In this document: in pieces, positions 45,288 to 54,604 of the stretch
Layout: each line of letters begins with the position of its first letter
Numbering within the stretch: position 1 is the first letter of the stretch
NCBI GenBank assembly: GCA_945877035.1
Contig: CAMCQH010000009.1
Span: 1 to 57,858, forward strand
Reading direction: 5' to 3'
DNA from: an uncultured Clostridium sp.
Lineage (GTDB): Bacteria; Bacillota; Clostridia; TANB77; CAG-508
Length of the DNA: 57,858 nucleotides
Translations under genes and position numbers: made by a program
Notes under the pieces: generated by a model
Database searches by the model: none
The model's input: the letters and a program-made list of their open reading frames with translations, nothing else
Told to the model about the DNA's origin: nothing

Positions 45288-45315
45288 TTGACATTATGAA
45301 AAAAAAGAATAAAAT
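45288..45315 (+). promoter_or_regulatory. promoter of rsmD
   Basis: TTGACA (45288-45293), 16 bases, TAAAAT (45310-45315). It is 24 bases before ATG 45339. The 200 bases before it (45088-45287) are AT-rich with no gene visible. Confidence 0.55.
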
Positions 45316-45338
45316 TATATCATAGGAGTAAAAGCAAA

Positions 45339-45896
45339 ATGAGAATAATAAGTGGAACTGCAAGAGGAACAAAACTATATACATTAGAAGGACAAACAAC
45401 TAGGCCAACATTAGACAGAGTAAAAGAATCCTTATTTAATATAATACAAAATGAAATACCAAATTCAATATTTTTAGATTTATTTTCAGGAAGTGGTGCA
45501 ATAGGATTAGAGGCTGTAAGTAGAGGAGCTAGGAAAGCAATTCTATGTGATAAATCTAAAGATGCTATACAAATAATAAAGAAAAATATTGAAAAAACAC
45601 ATTTAAGTGAAAAAGTAGAATTGTATAATTTGGATTATGAAGCATTATTAAAAAACAAAGTAAAAGAAAAATTAGATATTGTATATATTGATCCACCTTA
45701 TGAATCTGATTTTGTAATAAAATCAATAAAATGTATTATTGAACAAAAATTGGCGGATGAAAATTCTGTAATAATTATTGAAACAGATGATGAACAAAGA
45801 ATATTGAAAGATTTAGAAAATTTAGAAATTGAGGTAACAGATACAAGGAAATATGGAAGAGCATCCTTGATATTCTTAAAAATTGGAAAGGGGTAA
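45339..45896 (+). CDS. rsmD: 16S rRNA (guanine966-N2)-methyltransferase RsmD
   Basis: The protein has 185 residues. It starts MRIISGTARGTKLYTLEG with PTLDRVKESLFNII, the SAM site IFLDLFSGSGAIGLEAVSRGA, and the N6/N2-type catalytic motif IDPPYESDFV. It modifies G966 of 16S rRNA. coaD, the usual next gene, is missing; instead a coiled-coil gene starts four bases after the stop. AGGAG precedes ATG 45339. Confidence 0.93.
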   Translation: MRIISGTARGTKLYTLEGQTTRPTLDRVKESLFNIIQNEIPNSIFLDLFSGSGAIGLEAVSRGARKAILCDKSKDAIQIIKKNIEKTHLSEKVELYNLDYEALLKNKVKEKLDIVYIDPPYESDFVIKSIKCIIEQKLADENSVIIIETDDEQRILKDLENLEIEVTDTRKYGRASLIFLKIGKG

Positions 45897-45900
45897 AACC

Positions 45901-46404
45901 ATGGAAATATTTGAATTATTAGAATCTTTAGAGGATATATTAGAAAGAAGTAGAAATTTACCATTTTCTTCAAAAGGTGTAGTTGATAAAGATGAAATGT
46001 TAGATTTAATAAAAGAGATAAGATTAAAGCTTCCAGATGAATTAAAACAAGCTAAATGGGTAAAAGAGGAAAGACAACGTATTTTAGTAGAGGCACAAAA
46101 AGAAGCTGATGGAATAGTTAAAGAGGCTGAAAATAGAATAATATCTATGATAGATGAACATGAAATTACAAGAAAAGCATATGAACAAAAGAAAGAAATT
46201 ATCGAAAATGCTAATGAAAGATCAAGAGAGATTTCAAATGGAACTAAAGAGTATGCAGATGAACTATTAGCACATACAGAAGAGGTTTTAACTCAAACAT
46301 TAGGTGGATTAGAAAAAAATATTTCAGAAGCTTTAAAATTAATGGAATTGTCTATAGAAGATACATTAAAAACTGTACAAAATAGTAGAAAAGAATTGAA
46401 ATAA
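45901..46404 (+). CDS. coiled-coil, ATP-synthase-stalk-like protein
   Basis: The protein has 167 residues from ATG 45901 (AAAGGGG upstream; an earlier ATG would overlap rsmD). After an N-terminal MEIFELLESLEDILERSRNLPF it is one continuous helical coiled coil with AQKEADGIVKEAENRIISMIDEHE, the pattern of ATPase b/H-type stalks and DivIVA-like proteins. Proteins of this type follow rsmD-coaD in clostridia and are of unknown function. Membrane helices are absent. A role as a scaffold is inferred. Confidence 0.65.
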   Translation: MEIFELLESLEDILERSRNLPFSSKGVVDKDEMLDLIKEIRLKLPDELKQAKWVKEERQRILVEAQKEADGIVKEAENRIISMIDEHEITRKAYEQKKEIIENANERSREISNGTKEYADELLAHTEEVLTQTLGGLEKNISEALKLMELSIEDTLKTVQNSRKELK

Positions 46405-46423
46405 AGATAATATCAAGGAGGGA

Positions 46424-46455
46424 AAAGGAGGATGACTATTCTCTCCTTTATTTCT
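46424..46455 (+). terminator. weak hairpin terminator
   Basis: AAAGGAG (46424-46430) pairs with CTCCTTT (46443-46449), followed by ATTTCTT. The T run is poor. Confidence 0.4.
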
Positions 46456-46543
46456 TAAAAGAAGCCGTTCCAAATGTTGATATAATAAAATTTAAAATTT
46501 ATTTTTCCAAACGCAATACAGAGAAAAATGAAGGGAGGAAAAT

Positions 46544-46993
46544 ATGGCGAAGAGAAAATATAAAAAAAGAAAAACAACAAAAGCAACAAAAAAGAGAGCA
46601 TCAAACATAGATTTAACAATAGTTGCATTAATAATATTTAGTATTTTATTAGCTGTACTAATTTATGGAAAATCAGGAGTAGTAGGAATAAAATTAAACG
46701 AAATCTTAGGTGGAATGATGGGAATTATAAAATATGTTCTACCAATAGGAATATTTGCAGTTGCAATAAAATTAGCATGTGCTGATAATGAATACATATC
46801 ATCAAAATTAATGCAATATACAATATTATTAATTGGATTTTCAGTGTTAATAAGTGTATATCAAATAAATACAGGGGAACTAACAATATTAGATAAAAAT
46901 ATATCAGAAATAGTAAAAGATGCATATAGTTTGCGGAGCACAAGGAAGTGGTGGGGGCGCTCTTGGTGCAATTCTTGCTACACCGCTTGTTAA
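46544..46993 (+). CDS. ftsK: DNA translocase FtsK, membrane part (before the +1 site)
   Basis: Read conventionally this gives 149 residues. A basic N-terminus is followed by three membrane helices up to residue about 112. The frame then continues EIVKDAYSL and breaks into an unrelated tail (RSTRKWWGRSW). The FtsK family continues L-G-x-x-G-x-GGGA-x-G here. A +1 shift at CGG 46934 (skip C, read GGA GCA CAA) gives GAQGSGGGALGAILATPLVN with no residue lost. The full gene is 46544-48974, about 809 residues, the normal length. ATG 46544 follows GGGAGG. Confidence 0.93.
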   Translation: MAKRKYKKRKTTKATKKRASNIDLTIVALIIFSILLAVLIYGKSGVVGIKLNEILGGMMGIIKYVLPIGIFAVAIKLACADNEYISSKLMQYTILLIGFSVLISVYQINTGELTILDKNISEIVKDAYSLRSTRKWWGRSWCNSCYTAC

Positions 46994-48974
46994 TCTTTTA
47001 GGAAAAGTAGGTGCTACTATATTGTGCATAGGAGCTGTTATATTACTTGCAGTATTTACATTTGGCATAAATATGTCAGAAATTATAAATAATATGGTAG
47101 AAAAATCTGAAGAAAATAGAGAGGAAAGGCTAGAAAGAAAATTAAAACAAAAAGAGGAACAATTAAAAGCAAGGCAAGAGGCCATTGAAAATAGAAAAAA
47201 AGAAAAAGAATTAATGAGAGAAAAAGCAAATCGAGAAGTTTTAGAAGATGAAAATATAGGAGAACAGATAAAAATTAATTTTGGTGGAAGAATTTTAGAT
47301 GATGAGGATTCTAAAAAGAGAAAAAAATATGATCATAAAGATGATGATTTAACACCATTAACAAAAGAAACTAAAATGGCGCAAGCAGCAGTGCAGCCAG
47401 ATGTTATAGAAAATAATTTGTTTAGACAAGAAGAAGAAAAGAAAGAAGATAAGACAAAAGAAGTTTTACAACTAGAACATGCAATGATAGTAGAAGATGA
47501 AAATTATGAATATCCACCAATTGAGATATTGAGCAAAGGCCCTAAAAAAGGATTAAAAGGCGGAGCAAAAGCTTTGACTGATACTGCTACGAAATTACAA
47601 AAAACATTATATAGTTTTGGTGTATCAGCAAAAGTTGAAAATGTATCAGTTGGTCCAGCAATAACAAGATATGAACTAAAACCTGCTGAAGGAGTAAGAG
47701 TAAGTAAAATTGCAAATTTGGCAGATGACATAGCCTTAAATTTGGCAGCTGAAACAATAAGAATTGAAGCGCCAATACCAGGAAAACAAGCAGTTGGAAT
47801 AGAAGTTCCAAATAAAGAAAAAGAAGCTGTACATTTAAGAGAAGTATTAGAAAGTGAAGAATTTGAAAATAATAAGTCAAAACTATCAGTAGCACTAGGA
47901 AAAGATGTTGCAGGAAATATACAATTAGCAGATATAGCAAAAATGCCACACGTTTTAATTGCAGGTTCAACAGGTTCAGGAAAAAGTGTATGTATAAATA
48001 CAATAATTACAAGTATTATTTATAATGCAAAACCAAGTGAAGTAAAAATGGTAATGGTAGACCCTAAAGTAGTTGAATTATCAGTATATAATGGAATACC
48101 ACATTTACTAATTCCAGTTGTAACAGATCCTAAAAAAGCAGCAGGAGCATTAGCTTGGGCGGTTCAAGAAATGGATAACAGATACAATTTATTTGCTAGT
48201 AAAGGTGTAAGAGACTTAAAAGGATATAATAAAGCAATTGAAAAAGCAGAGGGGATGGGTAAATTACCACAAATAGTAATAATTGTAGATGAGTTAGCAG
48301 ATTTAATGATGGTTGCAGCAAAAGATGTAGAAGAAGCAATATGTAGATTAGCACAAAAAGCTAGAGCTGCTGGAATGCATTTAGTAATTGCAACACAAAG
48401 ACCATCTGTTGATGTAATTACAGGATTAATTAAAGCAAATGTCCCATCAAGAATTGCATTTGCAGTATCATCACAAGTAGATTCAAGAACAATATTGGAT
48501 TCAGTAGGTGCTGAAAAATTATTAGGAAAAGGAGATATGCTATTTTTCCCAACAGGAGCACCAAAACCAGTCAGAGTTCAAGGAGCATTTGTCTCTGATG
48601 AAGAAGTTGAAAAAATAGTTGACTTTGTAAAACAAAATGGAACAGCAACTTATAGTGAGGATATTTTGGAAACAATAGAAAATAGCAATAAATCTGAAAA
48701 GGAACTTATGCAAGAACAAGCAGAAGATGATGAAACAGACCCATTTTTAATGGATGCAATAGATGCAGTTGTAGAGCAAGGAACAGCATCAACATCATTT
48801 ATACAAAGAAGGTTTAAAGTTGGATATGCAAGAGCTGGTAGAATAATTGACCAAATGGAAGAAAGAGGAATTATCTCAGGATATCAAGGAAGTAAGCCAA
48901 GAGAAGTTTTGATTACTAAAGAAAGACTTGAAGAGTTGAAAATGGGGACAGAATTGAATGAGGCAGAAGGTTAG
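46920..48974 (+). CDS. ftsK: DNA translocase FtsK, linker and motor (after the +1 site)
   Basis: The conventional ORF opens at ATG 46920, which overlaps the upstream ORF and has no ribosome site; the true junction is GGA 46935. The fourth membrane helix and a coiled-coil/acidic linker (about 60-190) are followed by the FtsK motor: Walker A LIAGSTGSGKSVCIN, Walker B VIIVDELADLMM and ATQRPSVDVITGLIKANVPSR. The C-terminal gamma winged helix (TSFIQRRFKVGYARAGRIID) recognises KOPS/SRS sequences. It moves chromosomes through the closing septum. The stop TAG lies in a 7-bp repeat array. Confidence 0.95.
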   Translation: MHIVCGAQGSGGGALGAILATPLVNLLGKVGATILCIGAVILLAVFTFGINMSEIINNMVEKSEENREERLERKLKQKEEQLKARQEAIENRKKEKELMREKANREVLEDENIGEQIKINFGGRILDDEDSKKRKKYDHKDDDLTPLTKETKMAQAAVQPDVIENNLFRQEEEKKEDKTKEVLQLEHAMIVEDENYEYPPIEILSKGPKKGLKGGAKALTDTATKLQKTLYSFGVSAKVENVSVGPAITRYELKPAEGVRVSKIANLADDIALNLAAETIRIEAPIPGKQAVGIEVPNKEKEAVHLREVLESEEFENNKSKLSVALGKDVAGNIQLADIAKMPHVLIAGSTGSGKSVCINTIITSIIYNAKPSEVKMVMVDPKVVELSVYNGIPHLLIPVVTDPKKAAGALAWAVQEMDNRYNLFASKGVRDLKGYNKAIEKAEGMGKLPQIVIIVDELADLMMVAAKDVEEAICRLAQKARAAGMHLVIATQRPSVDVITGLIKANVPSRIAFAVSSQVDSRTILDSVGAEKLLGKGDMLFFPTGAPKPVRVQGAFVSDEEVEKIVDFVKQNGTATYSEDILETIENSNKSEKELMQEQAEDDETDPFLMDAIDAVVEQGTASTSFIQRRFKVGYARAGRIIDQMEERGIISGYQGSKPREVLITKERLEELKMGTELNEAEG
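46934..46936 (+). other. ftsK: candidate +1 frameshift site (CGG) in ftsK
   Basis: TTG CGG AGC in the starting frame leads to a tail of rare, unrelated residues and TAA at 46991. TTG, skip C, GGA GCA CAA gives the family's glycine-rich loop. The step is the same as at the four other sites. Confidence 0.7.
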
Positions 48975-49058
48975 AAGTTAGATGTTAGAAGTTAGAGGTT
49001 AGAAGTTAGAATGTTTTACAATATTCTACTTCACCAACCTCCATTTCACCAACTTCTA
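48968..49058. repeat. 7-bp repeat palindrome behind ftsK
   Basis: AGGTTAG, AAGTTAG, ATGTTAG, AAGTTAG, AGGTTAG and AAGTTAG run from 48968. Partly complementary CTTCACCAACCTCC and CACCAACTTCTAAG follow to 49058. The ftsK stop codon is inside the first unit. Confidence 0.65.
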
Positions 49059-49077
49059 AGAAAAAAAGGAGGGTACA

Positions 49078-50646
49078 ATGATTCAAAAGAAAAAGAATTT
49101 ACTAAATAAAATTGTTAAAAAAGACTACAACAATGAATTAGAAAAAATCTTAGAAGAAAAACAATTTGGTGAACATGAAAAAAGTACTCTCTTAAATATT
49201 TTATATAAAATAGAAGCAGCATATAAAGATGTAGAAACAGTAAAACAAGATGTAGAAACAAAAGAAGAATATATTTCACACATATTAGAAATTATAAAAG
49301 ATAATTGTAATTCAATAAAAATAATAAATATGAGTGATGAAGAAAACAAAATACCTAATAACAGAACATATACAATAAATAAAGAAAAAAAAGAAATAAT
49401 TGCATATCCAATTGAAAGAAAAATATTGTATGCAATAGCAAAAATTGAGAAAAAAGACAAAATTATAAAAGAAGATTATTTTGTTATAGCTAAAACATTA
49501 TCAGAATTAATAAATGTTGGAAATAATATCAATATGGTAGAACCATTAAGAGATTTTAATGGATATTCGTGGACAACCATATCTCAAGAAATCGAAAGTA
49601 TAGACCATAATTTGATATATCAAAATTTAAGAATGATAATAGGTTATAAATTTTTAAATAAATGGATAAAAAATAATGAATACATAATTGATTATTTTGA
49701 AAAATTTAAAGAAGAACTAAAAGAGAAATATGGTAAAGAAGATGCAATTAAATTTATAGATACATTATCAAAAATCTCAATATTATTAAGTGCAAAATTT
49801 GATAAAGCTGAAAAAGAAAACTTGGTGGAAATAAAAGAAAAAATAGAAGAAGAATTTTATAAAATTCAAGATAAGGAAGAATTTATTAAAAACATAACAA
49901 AAGAGAAAATTGAAATTTCAAATAAAATTAAAGAAATAGATACAATTATTAATAATGAAAGTTTATTGCAAAAAGAGTATATAAAAAGAAATGAAAATCT
50001 ACCATTAGAAAATAAAATATTTAGTATAAGAATATTATCACGAATGATGGAGGAAGAAAGAGATAAATATTTTATTGAATTAGAAAATCTAAATAATTTA
50101 TTAACTCCTCTGAATTTTATAAAATATAAAAATGAAATAGAAAGTAAATATAATTGCCTAAAAGTTTTAGCAGCAGAGGATATAGAAAAGGAATTAGATA
50201 AGTATAAAATTAAATTACAGAATATATTTTTAAATATGATGAAAATCAATATTAATAAAGCAGAAACAAAACAAGAAATAGAAAAAATAATATATAATTT
50301 TAGATATTATTTGTTATTGCCATATGATTATGAAAATGCTATACAGGATATAGAAAAATTGCAAAGTCAGATAGATGAAGTTAAAACAGTATTAATAGAT
50401 AAAGCAATTGATTTAAAAGCTATACAAAGAATGTCAACAGATAAAGAAACTAATTATGAAATATTGAAAAATATATTTAATGTTAGAATAATAAAATTAG
50501 AAGATGCATATTTAAAAATAACCAAAGAAAAAGATAAATATTTTGTTCAAATATTTGATGAGAATGTATTTGAAGAAAAAATAGAAATATCAAAACCAAA
50601 GGATTTGGAAATTAAGCTGAACAAAAAAGTATCAATATGGGGGTAA
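49078..50646 (+). CDS. 522-residue coiled-coil protein of unknown function
   Basis: The protein is soluble, Lys/Glu/Ile-rich, with long coiled coils (about 35-75, 245-310 and 370-460). A compact segment is seen in the N-terminal third (NRTYTINKEKKEIIAYPI), with a WG end. No membrane helix, signal or catalytic motif is visible. GGAGG precedes ATG 49078 and the stop is four bases before the beta-CASP RNase gene, so the three genes to 54201 form one transcript. Composition (Arg by AGA, almost no GC-rich codons) matches the chromosome. No family is recognised. It is probably a scaffold or adaptor. Confidence 0.7.
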   Translation: MIQKKKNLLNKIVKKDYNNELEKILEEKQFGEHEKSTLLNILYKIEAAYKDVETVKQDVETKEEYISHILEIIKDNCNSIKIINMSDEENKIPNNRTYTINKEKKEIIAYPIERKILYAIAKIEKKDKIIKEDYFVIAKTLSELINVGNNINMVEPLRDFNGYSWTTISQEIESIDHNLIYQNLRMIIGYKFLNKWIKNNEYIIDYFEKFKEELKEKYGKEDAIKFIDTLSKISILLSAKFDKAEKENLVEIKEKIEEEFYKIQDKEEFIKNITKEKIEISNKIKEIDTIINNESLLQKEYIKRNENLPLENKIFSIRILSRMMEEERDKYFIELENLNNLLTPLNFIKYKNEIESKYNCLKVLAAEDIEKELDKYKIKLQNIFLNMMKININKAETKQEIEKIIYNFRYYLLLPYDYENAIQDIEKLQSQIDEVKTVLIDKAIDLKAIQRMSTDKETNYEILKNIFNVRIIKLEDAYLKITKEKDKYFVQIFDENVFEEKIEISKPKDLEIKLNKKVSIWG

Positions 50647-50650
50647 GTTT

Positions 50651-52300
50651 ATGAAAATTACATTTTTAGGAGCAACAAAAACTGTTACAGGTTCTAATTA
50701 TTTAGTAGAAGCGGCAGGAAAGCAGTTTTTAGTTGATTGTGGTATGTGGCAAGGAAGAAAAGAGTTAGAGGAAGAAAATTTTCAAGATTTTGATTTTAAT
50801 CCAGCAGAAATAGATTTTATGTTATTAACACATGCACATATAGACCACTCTGGAAGAATACCTAAATTATATAATGAAGGTTTTAAAAATAAAATATATG
50901 CTCACAAAGCAACATGTGATTTATGTGCTTTAATGTTGCCTGATAGTGGGCACATTCAAGAAATGGAAAATGAGTGGAAAAATAGAAAAAGAATAAGGAA
51001 AGGTTTAGAGCCAAGAGAACCACTATATACTGCAGAACAGGCTGCTAGATGTTTGGAAATATTTGAACCTGTAAAATATGATGAAATAATAGAAATCACA
51101 CAAGATATTCATGTGAGATTTAATGATGCTGGACATATGCTAGGTTCTAGTGTTATTGAGGTGTGGGCAAAAGAAGATGGAAAACAGACAAAAGCCGTGT
51201 TTACTGGTGACTTAGGTAATAATGATATTCCATTATTAAGTGAGCCAACAATGATAGAAGATGCAGATTATTTAGTAATTGAATCAACATATGGTAGCAG
51301 AAAACATGTAAGAAATGATGAAAAAGCAGAAATGTTTTTGGATATAGTTTCAGAAACATTAGACAAAAAAGGAACTGTTGTAATTCCATCATTTGCAGTA
51401 GGAAGAACACAAGAAATTTTATATGAATTAAATAAAATAAAAGAAACTAAAAACGATGAAAAATTCTTAAAAGAATATGAAACTTTAATGAAGGCACCAG
51501 TATATGTAGATAGTCCTTTAGCAATATCAGCCACAGAAGTGTTTAAAGAAAATATGGATTTATTTGATGAAGAAACACAAGAAGAAATGAAAAGAGGAGA
51601 TCATCCATTAGATTTTCCTGGATTAAAATTTACTGTAACATCAGATGAATCAAAAGCCTTAAATGAAAATCCAGAGCCATGTATAATAATATCTGCAAGT
51701 GGTATGTGTGAAGTGGGAAGAATAAAACATCACTTAAAACATAATTTATGGAATCCAAATTCAACAATACTTTTTGTTGGATATCAAGCACCAGGAACAC
51801 TAGGATATAGCATTGTAAATGGAGCTCAAAAAGTTAAAATCTTTGGAGAAGAAATAGCAGTAAATGCAAGAATTGAATATATAGAAGGATATTCTGGTCA
51901 TGCAGACCAAGATGGATTAATGAATTTTATATATTCATTTAGAAATAAGCCAAAGCAAGTATTTTTAGTACATGGTGAAGAAGAATCACAAGAAGTATTA
52001 GAACAAAAAATTGAAGAAGAGGCTAAATTGCCTGTTATAATACCTAATTATGGAGAAACATATGAACTAAATACAGAAGAAAATGTAAAATTAACTCATA
52101 AAATAGATAGAAAATTACCAGTAAATAATAGAATTGAAGTGTTAAATAGACTTGAAAAATTAAAAGATGAGTTACTAGATATGGAAACTGCTGTTAAGGA
52201 AGATATGAATAATAAAGATTTAAGAGATGAAGATGTGTTTAGAATTAGTGAGAAGATTAAGGAGTTAGAGAGACAAATTTTAAATGTAATTGAGGGGTAA
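50651..52300 (+). CDS. MBL-fold beta-CASP ribonuclease
   Basis: The protein has 549 residues. The metallo-beta-lactamase motifs THAHIDHSGRIP (HxHxDH), FNDAGHMLGSS and FTGDLGNNDIP are followed by the beta-CASP insert with the family motif VIPSFAVGRTQEILYEL. SASGMCEVGRIKHHL and YSGHADQDGL complete the two-metal site. This is the pattern of RNA-processing MBL proteins of the CPSF/YSH1 type in bacteria. A C-terminal helical tail (about 480-549) is added. It follows the coiled-coil gene at once (GGGGG site). Substrate is not known. Confidence 0.9.
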   Translation: MKITFLGATKTVTGSNYLVEAAGKQFLVDCGMWQGRKELEEENFQDFDFNPAEIDFMLLTHAHIDHSGRIPKLYNEGFKNKIYAHKATCDLCALMLPDSGHIQEMENEWKNRKRIRKGLEPREPLYTAEQAARCLEIFEPVKYDEIIEITQDIHVRFNDAGHMLGSSVIEVWAKEDGKQTKAVFTGDLGNNDIPLLSEPTMIEDADYLVIESTYGSRKHVRNDEKAEMFLDIVSETLDKKGTVVIPSFAVGRTQEILYELNKIKETKNDEKFLKEYETLMKAPVYVDSPLAISATEVFKENMDLFDEETQEEMKRGDHPLDFPGLKFTVTSDESKALNENPEPCIIISASGMCEVGRIKHHLKHNLWNPNSTILFVGYQAPGTLGYSIVNGAQKVKIFGEEIAVNARIEYIEGYSGHADQDGLMNFIYSFRNKPKQVFLVHGEEESQEVLEQKIEEEAKLPVIIPNYGETYELNTEENVKLTHKIDRKLPVNNRIEVLNRLEKLKDELLDMETAVKEDMNNKDLRDEDVFRISEKIKELERQILNVIEG

Positions 52301-52302
52301 AA

Positions 52303-54201
52303 ATGGAAAACAAATATTTAAACGAAGCAATAATTGGAAATAAAAAGATGATAGCAACTTTTACAAGCAAAGGAGAAATGCAAAGAATATATTTTCCAAG
52401 TAAAGATAATAAACAATATATAAACTACTTCCATACAGGAGTAAAGATAAATGAATCTGATTTAATATATTTACATGATGATATAAATAACACATATAAG
52501 CAATATTATGATACAGACACAAATATATTAAATACTGAAATTACAAATACATATTTTAATTTGAAAATTGTACAAACAGACTATATTTTAATAAAAGAAA
52601 ATGTGTTAGCAAAAAAATATATTTTTATAAATGAAGGAACAATTGATTTAAATACACAATTTTATATTCATTCTGAATTATTATCAGACTTAAATAATTT
52701 TGTAGGTTGTAAAATTGTTGATGGCGGCATGACTCAATATGCACATGACTTTGCTTTTTCAACATTTTCTAAAGGAAAAGATATAATTAAACACCAAATA
52801 AATGGAAGTAAAGAAACTATAAAAAGAACAGAAATTCATGACAAAGATTATATTGGAATGTCAAAAGATTCATCAATAGCATATGAAATAGGCTTAATAA
52901 AACCAGGTGAAAAGAAAGAATTACAGATATGTGTATTAATTGATGAAAATAAAAATATATCTGATATAGAAGATGAAATCGAAAGAGTTAAAAGAATTGA
53001 TTTTGATAAAGAATATATAAATACAAAATCATATTGGAGAAAATATGTAAAAGACCATAATGGATTAAAATTAAAAGAGCCAGAAACAGCTTATGAAGAA
53101 AGAATTTACGAGATATATAAAAAAAGCATTTTGTTATTTCCATTATTGATAAATGCAGAAACAGGGGCAATTATTGCATCACCTGAAATTGATGAAAATT
53201 TCACAAAGTGTGGTAGATATGCATATTGCTGGCCAAGAGATGCTGTTTTTATGACAAAGGCTATGGATATATTAAAAATGCAAAAAGAAACAGAAAAGTT
53301 TTATAAAGTATTTTGCAGAAAAACTCAAAGTAAAAATGGTATGTGGGAACAACGTTTTTACACAGATGGTAAATTGGCTCCATGTTGGGGATATCAAATT
53401 GATGAAACTGCAAGTGTTGTATATGGAGTATATGAACATTATAAATATACTAAATCAGAAAAATTCGTAAAAGATAATTTGCAAATGTGTGAAAAGGCAG
53501 TTGATTTCTTAAAAAGATATGTAAAAGATATATTTGAAGAAACTCACAAATATCATGTAAGTTATGATTTATGGGAAATGTGCGAAAGTGTACATTTATA
53601 TTCTTTAGCAAGTATATATTCTGCATTTGATTGTATGTTAAAAATATATGATGCTTTAGGAAGTAATGTTTCAGAATTCGAAAATAATAGATTAAAAGAG
53701 GAAAAAATAGAAAAATCTAAAAAAGAAATTGAAAAGCTACAACTTGAAGTTAAAAAATATATAAATAAAAATATGTATGATGAAGAGAAAAAAACATATG
53801 TAAGAAATCCAGAAGATAAGAAAATGGATATAAGTATTTTAGGTGCGGTTACACCATTTAATGTATTTAAGCCAAAAGAGAAAAAAGTGCAAAATACAGT
53901 AGAAAGAATAAATATGTCTATAAGAACATATACTGGTGGATATCAAAGATTTGAAAACGATCACTATATGAATGGAAATCCTTGGCCTATTGCTAATTTA
54001 TGGATGACATTATATTATTTGGAAACTGGAGAAAAGAAAAAGGCTAAAGAAACATTTGATTTTGTAATAAAAACAGCTGGAAAACATTATTTCCTAGGAG
54101 AGCAAGTGAATAATGAAACTTTAAAGCCTAACTGGGTTATAGGTCTTGGTTGGTCACATGCTATGTTTATTATTGTGCTTGAAAAACTTTATGCAAAATG
54201 A
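52303..54201 (+). CDS. glycoside hydrolase family 15 (glucoamylase-like)
   Basis: The protein has 632 residues. After an N-terminal beta-sandwich (about 1-260) comes the (alpha/alpha)6 barrel with GRYAYCWPRDAVFMTKAMDI, MWEQRFYTDGKLAPCWGYQIDET, LWEMCESVHLYSLAS and GNPWPIANLWMTLYYL. The likely general acid is the Glu in WEMCESVH and the base the Glu in FLGEQVN. The family cleaves glucose from non-reducing ends of alpha-glucans; bacterial members include glucodextranases and trehalases. There is no signal peptide, so it acts on intracellular glycogen or imported oligosaccharides. The start is three bases after the RNase gene (AGGGG site). Confidence 0.9.
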   Translation: MENKYLNEAIIGNKKMIATFTSKGEMQRIYFPSKDNKQYINYFHTGVKINESDLIYLHDDINNTYKQYYDTDTNILNTEITNTYFNLKIVQTDYILIKENVLAKKYIFINEGTIDLNTQFYIHSELLSDLNNFVGCKIVDGGMTQYAHDFAFSTFSKGKDIIKHQINGSKETIKRTEIHDKDYIGMSKDSSIAYEIGLIKPGEKKELQICVLIDENKNISDIEDEIERVKRIDFDKEYINTKSYWRKYVKDHNGLKLKEPETAYEERIYEIYKKSILLFPLLINAETGAIIASPEIDENFTKCGRYAYCWPRDAVFMTKAMDILKMQKETEKFYKVFCRKTQSKNGMWEQRFYTDGKLAPCWGYQIDETASVVYGVYEHYKYTKSEKFVKDNLQMCEKAVDFLKRYVKDIFEETHKYHVSYDLWEMCESVHLYSLASIYSAFDCMLKIYDALGSNVSEFENNRLKEEKIEKSKKEIEKLQLEVKKYINKNMYDEEKKTYVRNPEDKKMDISILGAVTPFNVFKPKEKKVQNTVERINMSIRTYTGGYQRFENDHYMNGNPWPIANLWMTLYYLETGEKKKAKETFDFVIKTAGKHYFLGEQVNNETLKPNWVIGLGWSHAMFIIVLEKLYAK

Positions 54202-54232
54202 GACATTTGGGACAGTCCGATTTTGTCTCATA
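54200..54232 (+). terminator. TGAGACA palindrome, terminator candidate
   Basis: TGAGACA (54200-54206) overlaps the stop of the GH15 gene and pairs with TGTCTCA (to 54230), enclosing TTTGGGACAGTCC. It is the same family as the hairpin at 55622. Confidence 0.45.
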
Positions 54233-54253
54233 AATATGTCAAAAAAAGTCGAA

Positions 54254-54449
54254 GTTACAATTCACAGCTATTAAAATTAGAAATGTCCTACAACGGGTAA
54301 GAGTTCTTAATTATACTCAGTCCTTCCCAATGATACTGTAACAATGCTAACGCATTTAACATTATTCATTGGTCCCCACGAGGACTTCGTTTAATTAATA
54401 ACTATTCCCCTGCGCGGACTTTAAGATTTAATATGCTGTGAATTGTAAC
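54254..54449. repeat. MITE-like element, longest copy, interrupted by an inserted segment
   Basis: The ends are GTTACAATTCACAGCT and GCTGTGAATTGTAAC. Flanks AAGTCGAA and AAGTCAAA are an 8-bp target duplication with one mismatch. The centre matches the copy at 14206 (CAACGGGTAA ... CCTGCGCGGACTTTAAGATT), but about 90 bases replace its central palindrome (about 54305-54400, with its own GGTCCCCACGAGGAC hairpin). This is a nested insertion or expansion. Confidence 0.75.
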
Positions 54450-54489
54450 AAGTCAAAAGTAATTATTAATAAAAATTAACAAATAATAC

Positions 54490-54518
54490 TTGCAAACTAT
54501 ATTTTTTTGATATAGAAT
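54490..54518 (+). promoter_or_regulatory. promoter of gapA
   Basis: TTGCAA (54490-54495), 17 bases, TAGAAT (54513-54518). Confidence 0.6.
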
Positions 54519-54520
54519 TG

Positions 54521-54546
54521 TATTGCCAAGTACAAATATGGCAATA
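54521..54546. promoter_or_regulatory. operator-like inverted repeat at the gapA start
   Basis: TATTGCCA (54521-54528) and TGGCAATA (54539-54546) are perfect inverted arms with a 10-base spacer, starting three bases after the -10. In other Firmicutes gapA is governed by a sugar-phosphate repressor (CggR) bound in this region; no cggR gene is here. Binding is inferred. Confidence 0.5.
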
Positions 54547-54604
54547 ATAAAAAAGAAAGTAAAATAAAAGCAAAATAGCTTTTAAGTCAAAGGAGGAAAA
54601 GAAT

